DNA from: Gemmatimonadaceae bacterium
GTDB lineage: Bacteria; Gemmatimonadota; Gemmatimonadetes; Gemmatimonadales; Gemmatimonadaceae
Length of the DNA: 38,234 nucleotides
NCBI GenBank assembly: GCA_025362035.1
Contig: JANYIN010000138.1
Location: forward strand, 1 to 38,234
Direction: 5' to 3'
Shown in pieces: positions 25,820 through 33,522 of this stretch (positions are counted from its first letter, which is position 1; each line of letters starts with the position of its first letter). Both the position numbers and the translations under genes were made by a program. The notes beneath the pieces are model-generated. The model was not told where the DNA came from. It was given only the letters and a program-made list of their open reading frames with translations, and ran no database searches.

Positions 25820-27421
25820 ATGCCCGAACGATTCTTCGCGCGCGCCACGAGATGGACTGCCGCGGTCGCGTCACTGGGCGCCGCACTCTGCACCAGTGCC
25901 CCGATCGCTGCACAAACGCTATCGGCAGGCGGCGCCGCCCGCCTCGCGGCTCGCCGGTACCGCGAGGCGAATGAGTCGCAGATCTTGACTGAGTTCAGCG
26001 AACTGCTTGCGCTGCCCAATCTCGCGAGCGACTCCGCCAATATTCGACGGAATGCAGACTACCTGATCAAGATGCTGGTTAGACGCGGCTTCTCGAAATC
26101 GCGTCTGCTGACCGTCGTCGGCGGGCCACCGGCGGTGTACGCCGAACTCCCGGCCGCTGGCGCGACCCGAACGCTGGTGCTCTACGCGCACTATGACGGG
26201 CAACCGCTCGACCCGAAGCAGTGGACCACGCCGCCCTGGTCGCCGGTGTTGCGCTCGCGCGAACTGGGAAAGGGCGGAACGATCGTACCCATTCCGCCGG
26301 TGGGAGGAACGGTCGATCCGGAGTCGCGCATCTACGCACGGTCCGCGGGCGACGACAAATCGTCGATCATGGCCATGCTGTCCGCGGTGGATGCCATGCG
26401 CAGCGGCAAGGTCGCACAATCGGTGAACCTCAAAGTGTTCTTCGAAGGCGAAGAGGAGGCGAGTTCGGCGCACCTGGGTCAGATTCTCGCGGCGAACCAG
26501 GAACTGCTCGCGTCAGACGGCTGGCTCTTCTGCGATGGCCCCGTGCACCAGAGCGGCCGCCCCTTGCTCTCGTTTGGCAACCGGGGCATCGCCACATTCG
26601 AGTTGACGGTGTACGGCCCCAACCGCGCGTTGCACAGCGGTCACTATGGCAACTGGGCGCCGAATCCGGGCGTCTTGATGGCCAATCTCATCGCGAGCAT
26701 GCGCGACGACGAAGGCCACATCAAGGTCAGCGGCTACTATGACGATGTGAAGCCCATCAGCTCCGCCGAGCATCGCGCCATCGCGGCACTCCCGCTGTAT
26801 GACGACACGCTGCGCAAGGCGCTGGGCTTGAACCGCACTGAAGCGAACAATGCGCTACTCGCCGAGCGCATCATGTCACCGGCGTTCAATCTGCGCGGCA
26901 TGCGCGTGGGCGGCGTGCGCGAAACGGGATCGAACACCATCTCCACCGTGGCGTACGCGTCCTTCGACCTGCGTCTGGTGCCCGATCAGAGTCCTGAACG
27001 AGTGGAGCGCCTCGTCGAAGCGCACATTCGCAAGCAGGGGTACTTCATCACCCATGACAGCGCGTCGGAATCGATCCGTCTGGCCCACCCGAAGGTGGCC
27101 CGCGTCGAGTGGGGGCACGGATATCCAGCATCGCGCGCACCGCTGGACGGGCCGTTCGGACGTGCGGTCATCACGTCGCTCCGAGCGGGTGCCGCAGAGC
27201 CACCGGTGGTCATTCCTACGTCGGGCGGTACGGGCCCTACATATCTCTTCGAGCGGATCCTTGGAGTACCCGTCATCTCGCTGCCCATCGCGAATTACGA
27301 TGACAACCAGCACGCGGCGGACGAAAATCTCCGCGTGAAGAATTTGTGGGATGGCATCGAGACCTACTCGGCGCTGCTGGCGGAGATGGGGAGGGCGTGG
27401 GGTGGAAGACCGGTTCCGTGA
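25820..27421 (+). CDS. Secreted M20-family metallopeptidase
   Basis: The 533-residue protein has a signal peptide (cleavage near IAAQ, about residue 31). The di-zinc M20 catalytic domain follows: YAHYDGQP (H124, with D126 in the standard catalytic position), RSAGDDKSS (bridging D178), EGEEEASS (general base E212 and ligand E213), FCDGP (D239) and a C-terminal NQHAADENLR histidine. The lid/dimerisation domain lies between. Length and order fit carboxypeptidase/dipeptidase-like M20 members that release amino acids from peptides. GTG 25808 is an alternative start; ATG 25820 gives a compact signal peptide. The stop is 79 nt before the epimerase gene, so an operon is possible. Confidence 0.93.
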   Translation: MPERFFARATRWTAAVASLGAALCTSAPIAAQTLSAGGAARLAARRYREANESQILTEFSELLALPNLASDSANIRRNADYLIKMLVRRGFSKSRLLTVVGGPPAVYAELPAAGATRTLVLYAHYDGQPLDPKQWTTPPWSPVLRSRELGKGGTIVPIPPVGGTVDPESRIYARSAGDDKSSIMAMLSAVDAMRSGKVAQSVNLKVFFEGEEEASSAHLGQILAANQELLASDGWLFCDGPVHQSGRPLLSFGNRGIATFELTVYGPNRALHSGHYGNWAPNPGVLMANLIASMRDDEGHIKVSGYYDDVKPISSAEHRAIAALPLYDDTLRKALGLNRTEANNALLAERIMSPAFNLRGMRVGGVRETGSNTISTVAYASFDLRLVPDQSPERVERLVEAHIRKQGYFITHDSASESIRLAHPKVARVEWGHGYPASRAPLDGPFGRAVITSLRAGAAEPPVVIPTSGGTGPTYLFERILGVPVISLPIANYDDNQHAADENLRVKNLWDGIETYSALLAEMGRAWGGRPVP

Positions 27422-27500
27422 TCAGGGCGCCGTCGACAATATCACGTACGGCCGCTGCGCCGCGGAAGCTGGCGAAAATCATCGTCACGAGGACACACGC

Positions 27501-28688
27501 ATGACTGATCGTCGCACGTTTCTCAAGATGTCGGCACTTGCCGGAGGCGCGCTGACGCTCGGCGTGACGCCCGATGTCACATCCGACGAGTTCGCGACAC
27601 CGTCGCCGAACCCCCCAGGTCCCGCTGCAGTCCGGGCGCCGCTCACCATCCTGATTCTCGGCGGGACCGGGTTCACGGGCCCGGAGCAGGTCGAGTACGC
27701 GACCGCGCGCGGGCACCGCGTCACGCTGCTCAACCGCAACAAGACGCGCCCCGACTTCTTCAAGGGACGGGTGGAGCAACTCGTCGGCGACTTGAACGAC
27801 GACGTGAGCGCCCTCAAGGGTAGGACCTTCGACGTCGTGATCGACAATCCGACAACGCTTCCTGCGTGGGTGCGGAATGCGGCGCAGTATCTCAAGGGCA
27901 ACACGCGGCACTACATCTACATCTCCACTCTCTCGGTGTACTCCGACACCAGCAGGCCCGCCCAGGACGAGACAGCGGCCACGACGCCGATGCCCGCGGA
28001 TCTCGATCCGTACACGCTCGATCGTGCGAACGCCTCGAAGTATTACGGTGCGCTCAAGACATTTTCCGAGCAGGAAGTTGCTAGACAGTATCCAGGCATC
28101 CACACGATCATCAGGCCGACGCTCATCGTCGGGCCCCTCGATCGGACCGACCGCTTCACCTACTGGCCGTACCGGATCGACAGGGGAGGCGAGGTACTCG
28201 CGCCGGGCGCTCCCACCGATCCCGTTCAATTCATCGACTCCCGCGACCTCGCCGAGTGGACCATTCGCATGGCGGAACAGCACACCGTCGGCACCTACAA
28301 CGCGCTCGGGCCGGTGACACCCCTGACCATTTCGGAAATGCTGTACGGCATCAAGGCCGTCACCACGGCGGGAGCTCAGTTCACGTGGGTGCCCGCGGAC
28401 TTCCTGCAGGACCAGAAAATCCGCCCGTGGCGCGACATGACCGTCTGGGTGAGCCCCACCGGGCGATCGGCTGGCTTCTCTCGGTTCACGAATGCGCGCG
28501 CACTCGCTGCCGGACTCACCTTTCGCCCGCTGGCGGTGACCGCCAAGGACACCCTCGACTGGAACAGGACGAGGCCCGCGGAGGAGTTGACGGCCCTGGC
28601 GCGAGGCGCCGTAGGTGGCATCTCTGGCGCGCGTGAGGCCGAAGTGCTCGCGGCCTGGAAGGCCAAACAACAGAAGAGTGGCGATTGA
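27501..28688 (+). CDS. Twin-arginine NAD-dependent epimerase/dehydratase-like protein (copy 1)
   Basis: The 395-residue product starts with a twin-arginine signal (DRRTFLKM, then a hydrophobic Ala/Gly/Leu helix), so it should be exported folded. The extended-SDR Rossmann fold then begins with GGTGFTG (54-60). The catalytic Tyr/Lys pair is Y182-x3-K186. A second half with YWPYRIDRGGEVLAPG, QFIDSRDLAEW and a WVPADFLQ region resembles isoflavone-reductase-like/NDP-sugar epimerase proteins. GAGGACAC precedes the ATG. The stop overlaps the TTG start of the carrier gene (TTGA). Copy 2 lies just past that carrier. An exported Rossmann protein must take its NAD(P) cofactor along, as glucose-fructose oxidoreductase does. 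Confidence 0.88.
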   Translation: MTDRRTFLKMSALAGGALTLGVTPDVTSDEFATPSPNPPGPAAVRAPLTILILGGTGFTGPEQVEYATARGHRVTLLNRNKTRPDFFKGRVEQLVGDLNDDVSALKGRTFDVVIDNPTTLPAWVRNAAQYLKGNTRHYIYISTLSVYSDTSRPAQDETAATTPMPADLDPYTLDRANASKYYGALKTFSEQEVARQYPGIHTIIRPTLIVGPLDRTDRFTYWPYRIDRGGEVLAPGAPTDPVQFIDSRDLAEWTIRMAEQHTVGTYNALGPVTPLTISEMLYGIKAVTTAGAQFTWVPADFLQDQKIRPWRDMTVWVSPTGRSAGFSRFTNARALAAGLTFRPLAVTAKDTLDWNRTRPAEELTALARGAVGGISGAREAEVLAAWKAKQQKSGD

Positions 28689-30064
28689 CGGCTGAGAGCG
28701 GCGAAGCACCCGCATCGCAATCGCTCCTTCACGCGCTCCTTCGGCGCGCCGTTGTCATACGGGCGGACGAAGTCCGTGCGACGATCGCGTCGTTCACCTT
28801 CTTCTTCTTCGTGCTGAGCGGCTATTTCGTGTTGAGGCCAATCCGCGACGCCGTCGCCGCGGCGTCGGGTGTTCAGCAGCTGCCGTGGCTGTTTGCGGGC
28901 ACGCTGGTCGCGACGTTGGCGTTCAATCCCCTCTTCTCCGCGCTCGTCGTGCGCTATCCCGCGCGGAAGTTCGTGCCGATCAGCTACCAGTTCTTCATCA
29001 CGAACCTCCTCATCTTCTTCGTCCTGATGCGGTTTGTGTCGCCCGGGGAGAACTCCGCTACGGACATCTGGGTCGGACGCGTGTTCTTCGTCTGGACGAG
29101 TGTGCTCAGCTTCTTCTGCACCTCGATTTTCTGGTGCTTCATGGCTGACGTGTTCCGCAGCGAACAGGCCCAGCGATTGTTCGGGTTCATCGGTGTGGGC
29201 GGTACGGTCGGGTCCATCGTCGGCTCGAGCGCCACGGCGGTGTTTGCCTCGCGGATCGGAGCGGTGAACCTGCTGCTCGTCTCGGCGGCGTTGTTGCAAT
29301 GCGGAGTGATCACGGTGATCCGATTCCCCGCCGTCTCGTGGCGCGTGACTGGCTCCCAGACGTACAGTACCGATGGCACGGAGAACGAAGTGATCGGGGG
29401 AAGCGTCTGGGCCGGCGTCACGAGCGTCTTGGCATCGCCGTATCTGCTCGGCATCGCGCTATTTCTCATCCTGTACTCCCTCGGCTCGACGTTCTTGTAT
29501 TTCGAGCAGAGCGACATCGTCGGCCGATTCTATGCAAGCCGAGCGGAGCGAACCGCGATCCTGGCGCAGCTGGAATTGGCGGCGCAGGTGCTGACCATCG
29601 TCACGCAGGTATTCTTCACGGGACGAATCATCCGCTGGATCGGCCTCGCCGCCACCTTGTCCTTCCTGCCGCTCCTGTCGGTGCTCGGATTCGGCACGCT
29701 CGGCGTTTTACCGGCGTTCACTACGCTGGCGGTGTTCACCGTGCTGCGACGCGCGTCGAATTTTTCGCTCACCAATCCGGCGATGGAGGTGCTGTTCACG
29801 GTGGTCCCGAGGGAGGACAAGTACAAGGCGAAGAGCTTCATCGAGACTTTCGTCTATCGCGGCGGTGATCAGATTTCGGCGTGGACATATGCCGGTCTCA
29901 CGGCCATCGGATTGGGGCTGGCCGGCATTGCGTTCTTCGCCGTGCCAGTGTCGGCGATCTGGCTGGTGTTGGGCCTCTGGCTTGGCAAACGGCAGGGCAC
30001 CCTCGCCGCCCGAGAACGAACGCGCGAATTGGCGCAGGAAGCACCGCTGCCAATTCCGACGTGA
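28685..30064 (+). CDS. ATP/ADP-translocase-like (NTP/NDP exchange) MFS-type carrier
   Basis: The 459-residue membrane protein has about 12 helices. Its opening pattern is FFFVLSGYFVLRPIRDAV, then PWLFAGTLVATLAFNPLF and FWCFMADVFRSEQAQRLFGF. These are hallmarks of the bacterial proteins annotated as NTP/NDP exchange transporters (COG3202-like), related to plastid and chlamydial ATP/ADP translocases but found in free-living bacteria without known function. The TTG start overlaps the preceding stop by 4 nt, so it is coupled to epimerase copy 1. Copy 2 begins 78 nt downstream. The substrate is unknown; nucleotide, NAD or another organic anion are all possible. Confidence 0.8.
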   Translation: MTAESGEAPASQSLLHALLRRAVVIRADEVRATIASFTFFFFVLSGYFVLRPIRDAVAAASGVQQLPWLFAGTLVATLAFNPLFSALVVRYPARKFVPISYQFFITNLLIFFVLMRFVSPGENSATDIWVGRVFFVWTSVLSFFCTSIFWCFMADVFRSEQAQRLFGFIGVGGTVGSIVGSSATAVFASRIGAVNLLLVSAALLQCGVITVIRFPAVSWRVTGSQTYSTDGTENEVIGGSVWAGVTSVLASPYLLGIALFLILYSLGSTFLYFEQSDIVGRFYASRAERTAILAQLELAAQVLTIVTQVFFTGRIIRWIGLAATLSFLPLLSVLGFGTLGVLPAFTTLAVFTVLRRASNFSLTNPAMEVLFTVVPREDKYKAKSFIETFVYRGGDQISAWTYAGLTAIGLGLAGIAFFAVPVSAIWLVLGLWLGKRQGTLAARERTRELAQEAPLPIPT

Positions 30065-30142
30065 CCGCTGGTGCTGTGGTAGCAGGTGATCGTACATCAG
30101 TGGCAGACGACTTCGTCACATCCGTCGAACCAAACAGGATCA

Positions 30143-31243
30143 ATGACCAACCGCAGAGACTTCCTGAAACGCGGCGCGCTCGTGGGCGGTGCGCTCATGC
30201 TGCACCGCGACTCATTCCTGACGGGCGTGGGTCGTGACCGCCCTCGAGCGCTCGATCTGCTCGTGCTTGGCGGCACGGGGTTCATCGGGCCACACCTCGT
30301 GCGTCATGCAGTGTCACGCGGGCATCGTGTCACGATCTTCACGCGAGGTCGCCACGACGCTGATCTGCCCGCCAACGTGATCCGCCTGCAAGGCGACCGC
30401 GGTAGTGACTTGACATCGCTTGCGGGAAAGTCGTGGGACGCGGTCGTAGACGATTCGGCCACGAACCCGGACTGGGTGCGCCGGTCGTCCGCGCTGCTCA
30501 AGGAGAGCGTTGGACGATATCTGTTCACCTCCTCGACGGGTGTGTACTACCCATATCGTTCACGTGGCATCGATGAGAGCGGACAGGCGTCCCTCGAAGC
30601 GGCAGATCCCAAGGATGGATCGGCGACGTATGGGGTGGCAAAGGCACAGTGTGAGCGCGTGGTGATGAACACCTTCGTCGACCGTGGCGTCGTCGTGCGT
30701 CCCACGTACATCGTCGGTCCCGGCGACACGACGGACCGCTTTCCCTACTGGCCGCAGCGGCTTGCACGCGGTGGAGAAGTTCTTGCGCCAGGCCGGCCCG
30801 ACGATCCCGCGCAGTTCATCGACGTGCGCGATCTGACGGAGTTCATGGTAACGCTCTTGGAAGACTCCAAGGACGGCGTGTTCAACGTCGTGGGTCCGAA
30901 GGATCCGATCACGTTCCCCGAATTTCTCGAACAGGCACGCGCCGCGCTCGACGCCAAAGCACAGTTCACGTGGGTGGACGACGACGCCTTCCTCGAGCGA
31001 TACAAGATCGACGAAGCGATCCCATGGGCCCTGCTCAAAGGGAACGACTTCGGCATGATGTCGATTCGGAACGATAAGGCGCGCGCCGCCGGTCTGGCGT
31101 TTCGCCCGCTCGCGACCACCGTACGCGACACGCTCGCATGGTGGTGGACCGTGCCGGCGTCCCGCCGAGCCGCGCCGAAGTTCACCATCACGGCCGAGCA
31201 GGAGACTGCGGCGCTGGCGGCATGGCACGCTCGGACGGGCTAG
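30143..31243 (+). CDS. Twin-arginine NAD-dependent epimerase/dehydratase-like protein (copy 2)
   Basis: The 366-residue product is a paralogue of the gene at 27501. It has a twin-arginine signal (NRRDFLKRG), the Rossmann motif GGTGFIG (43-49), a YxxxK pair (Y163, K167), and the shared segments TDRFPYWPQRLARGGEVLAPG (both halves), QFIDVRDLTEF and WVDDD..L. The linker between the signal and the fold is shorter than in copy 1. AGGA lies 5 nt before the ATG; a frame from 30086 adds residues before the twin arginines and is not preferred. It ends at a TAG inside a CTAG tetranucleotide that also ends the convergent GMC gene. It follows the carrier gene closely, giving an epimerase-carrier-epimerase unit. 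Confidence 0.88.
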   Translation: MTNRRDFLKRGALVGGALMLHRDSFLTGVGRDRPRALDLLVLGGTGFIGPHLVRHAVSRGHRVTIFTRGRHDADLPANVIRLQGDRGSDLTSLAGKSWDAVVDDSATNPDWVRRSSALLKESVGRYLFTSSTGVYYPYRSRGIDESGQASLEAADPKDGSATYGVAKAQCERVVMNTFVDRGVVVRPTYIVGPGDTTDRFPYWPQRLARGGEVLAPGRPDDPAQFIDVRDLTEFMVTLLEDSKDGVFNVVGPKDPITFPEFLEQARAALDAKAQFTWVDDDAFLERYKIDEAIPWALLKGNDFGMMSIRNDKARAAGLAFRPLATTVRDTLAWWWTVPASRRAAPKFTITAEQETAALAAWHARTG

Positions 31244-32853
31244 GACGACGTCGCGATTTCCTCTGCGCTCCGGAGCGCCAGCGCGCAGAACGTGAGCGTC
31301 GCGTTCGCGCAGCTCGCACTCACGCACGTAGGTGCACCGACGACGAACAGGTTCTCGTGGTCGTGCGCCCGTCCCCACCCGTCCACGACAGAAGTGGCTG
31401 GATCGCTGCCCATGCGGCATCCACCTGCGGGATGGTCCTGAAACCCCCCGTCATCCTGCTCGACGTGAATGACTCTCCCGTTGCCGGCGCGCGCCATGCG
31501 CTCGAACAGCCTCTTCAGCGCGTCGTCCGAATAGCCACGAAGCGCGGCCGACTCCGGCGCGTCACGGAAGGCGAGCTTCGGTAGCGGGTCGCCGTAGGCA
31601 TTCCGGCGGCGGCCGTCAAGCACCAGCGAGCTCTCGCGATCGGGGATGACGTCATAGTAGGCACGCACGCGCGCCACTCCGGTTCTGCTGCGTTCGCGCC
31701 AGTCGCGCATGATGTCGTCGCCAAGCATCAGCGCGCCGGCATCGTTCCGAAGGCGCGGACCGCGGGCGTTGCTCGATTCCCACACGCGCAGGTCGTGTCG
31801 AAGGTACTTGTCGCCGACGGGCTTGCGCATGAACTGCTTCGTGACGAGCGAGTGCTGTCCGTTGATGCCGGGATACAACCGCAGCGGCAGCTCGATGAAT
31901 GCCTGCTGATTTCGGTGGCCGCCAAGGTACTTGCCGACGTTGCCTGAGCGATTGGCGAGACCGTCGGGTGCGCGGCGGCTCCGCGAGAGCAGTAGCAGGT
32001 GCGCGCTCCAGACGTATCCCGCGGCGATCACGAATGAAGTCGCACGGAACTCGACCGGAGTACCGCTGCCTCGGGGCCCCCGCTGCATCGCGTCCGCGCT
32101 TCCGATGCGCGCAGAACCCTCGTCCATGACGAGCCGCCGAACGAGCGTGCGCGGGTAAAGCGTGATGCGATTCGACGCGCGCAGTTTGTTCCAGGTGAAG
32201 TCGGGCGAGTACTTCGCGCCCACCGGGCAGATGGGGAAGCACGTATCGTTACGACAGCACTCCGCTCGGCCATCGTATGGGCGAGAGTTCTTCGACGAGG
32301 GTTGGCTCCACATGGCGATGCCGGCCGTCGACGCCCACTCCTTCAGCAGGCCGAGGTTGTACGTGAGCGGAATGGGCGCCATCGGAAACGGCTTGCTGCG
32401 CGGATCCATGGCGACGGGCCCCTGTTCGCCCGCGACGCCGATCACCTCTTCAGCCGCCTGGTAGTACGGATCGAGATCCTCGTACGAGATCGGCCAATCG
32501 GTCCCCACACCGCACATCGATTTCGTCTTGAAATCCTCGGGCGACCAACGCGGTGTGACGCCGCCCCAGTGCATTGCCAGGCCTCCCACACCCATCGAAC
32601 GCGATTGCAGGGGTCCTTCGATCTCGTAGCCGTCGATATGGTCGTGCGGCCACGGGCTCTCGCCATACTCGAGAAAACGGTCTCGCAACGTAGCCCGCTG
32701 CGCGAGCGGCGCGGCCTCGTCGCCGGCTTCGACGACCACGATCGTTTTCGCGGTGGTCCGTGCGAGCTTCTGTGCGATCATCGCCGCGGTGATGCCCGAT
32801 CCGATGATGCAGACATCGCTCTCGATGACGGTGCGCCCCGTGAGGCGACTCAT
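31240..32853 (-). CDS. GMC oxidoreductase (large flavoprotein subunit, gluconate/sorbitol dehydrogenase type)
   Basis: The 537-residue protein has the FAD-binding CIIGSGITA motif near residue 15. GVGGLAMHWGG follows, then a cysteine-rich ECCRNDTCFPICPVGAKYS block, typical of membrane-bound gluconate/sorbitol dehydrogenase flavoproteins. Near the C-terminus is HPAGGCRMG, the GMC active-site region containing the catalytic His. No signal peptide is visible, so export would rely on the twin-arginine partner encoded just upstream. The ATG overlaps the upstream stop by 4 nt (ATGA). A longer frame to 32940 adds residues that overlap the partner gene. Such enzymes oxidise sugars, sugar acids or polyols and pass electrons to a cytochrome; none is encoded in this window. 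Confidence 0.9.
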   Translation of the reverse strand: MSRLTGRTVIESDVCIIGSGITAAMIAQKLARTTAKTIVVVEAGDEAAPLAQRATLRDRFLEYGESPWPHDHIDGYEIEGPLQSRSMGVGGLAMHWGGVTPRWSPEDFKTKSMCGVGTDWPISYEDLDPYYQAAEEVIGVAGEQGPVAMDPRSKPFPMAPIPLTYNLGLLKEWASTAGIAMWSQPSSKNSRPYDGRAECCRNDTCFPICPVGAKYSPDFTWNKLRASNRITLYPRTLVRRLVMDEGSARIGSADAMQRGPRGSGTPVEFRATSFVIAAGYVWSAHLLLLSRSRRAPDGLANRSGNVGKYLGGHRNQQAFIELPLRLYPGINGQHSLVTKQFMRKPVGDKYLRHDLRVWESSNARGPRLRNDAGALMLGDDIMRDWRERSRTGVARVRAYYDVIPDRESSLVLDGRRRNAYGDPLPKLAFRDAPESAALRGYSDDALKRLFERMARAGNGRVIHVEQDDGGFQDHPAGGCRMGSDPATSVVDGWGRAHDHENLFVVGAPTCVSASCANATLTFCALALRSAEEIATSS

Positions 32854-33440
32854 GAGCGCGAGGCCGCGAGTGGGAGCGGTTTGCGCACGGATGCGCTTAG
32901 GGGGCGGCATGTTTGCTTGCCGATGGCGGACTCGTAGCACAGGTCGGTCGCCTCGGCGGTCGCGTAGAAATGCGCGAGCAGGGCGAGCGCAACGTGCGGG
33001 GCGCGGCCCACAGCAGGAATACGATCGGCCTTGATTGCCGCCAGCTCGGCCGAGACGAGTTCACGCCGACGCGCGACCGGCAGCTCGGCGAACCGGCGTC
33101 CACCCACTTTCATCGCGGTCGCGTCCAGCTGATCGAGCTGCGCGGACCATTTCGTCGCGGGCGTTGTGCCCGACGACTCCAGTTTCGACGTTCCGTATCC
33201 GTGCAGGAGCTCGGCGTGCTCGCGATATCCGGCAATCCAGCGCTGAAATGCGAGCACGGCCGCTGTCATGCCGGACGTGCCGAGTTCCGACGGCAGCACG
33301 GCTTCTCCAAGGGCCTGCATGGCTTGCGGACTCGCCGCCAGGTCATCGATCGCGGCCGCGTGCGCGCGTCGTACAAGTGCCGCCACGGGGACCGCGGCCG
33401 CGAGCCATCCCAGAAAGGCCCGACGAGAAAGTGAGGTCAT
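32850..33440 (-). CDS. Gluconate 2-dehydrogenase subunit 3 family protein, twin-arginine signal
   Basis: The 196-residue product starts with a twin-arginine signal (SRRAFLGW, then a helix ending near AHA). A helical domain follows with LGEAVLPSELG, TEATDLCYESAIG-type and FAELPVARRRELV segments, which match the small subunit 3 of membrane-bound gluconate 2-dehydrogenases. The flavoprotein encoded next, 4 nt overlapping, is its expected partner and is probably co-exported through Tat on this signal. Together they should form a periplasmic FAD dehydrogenase. A missing third subunit (cytochrome c) may be encoded elsewhere or replaced by another acceptor. Short-length and pattern evidence; confidence is moderate to high. 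Confidence 0.85.
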   Translation of the reverse strand: MTSLSRRAFLGWLAAAVPVAALVRRAHAAAIDDLAASPQAMQALGEAVLPSELGTSGMTAAVLAFQRWIAGYREHAELLHGYGTSKLESSGTTPATKWSAQLDQLDATAMKVGGRRFAELPVARRRELVSAELAAIKADRIPAVGRAPHVALALLAHFYATAEATDLCYESAIGKQTCRPLSASVRKPLPLAASRS

Positions 33441-33522
33441 CGGGTGAATAGAACGCCGTTCAGCGTGTCCGGGAAGTCAGCAGCGTCGGGAATCCTCTGG
33501 GGCGAACGGAGCTGGCCGTGAG

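Noticed and set aside
27273-28715. 480-codon minus-strand frame across epimerase 1.
   Set aside because: Antisense shadow with no recognisable domain or start signal.
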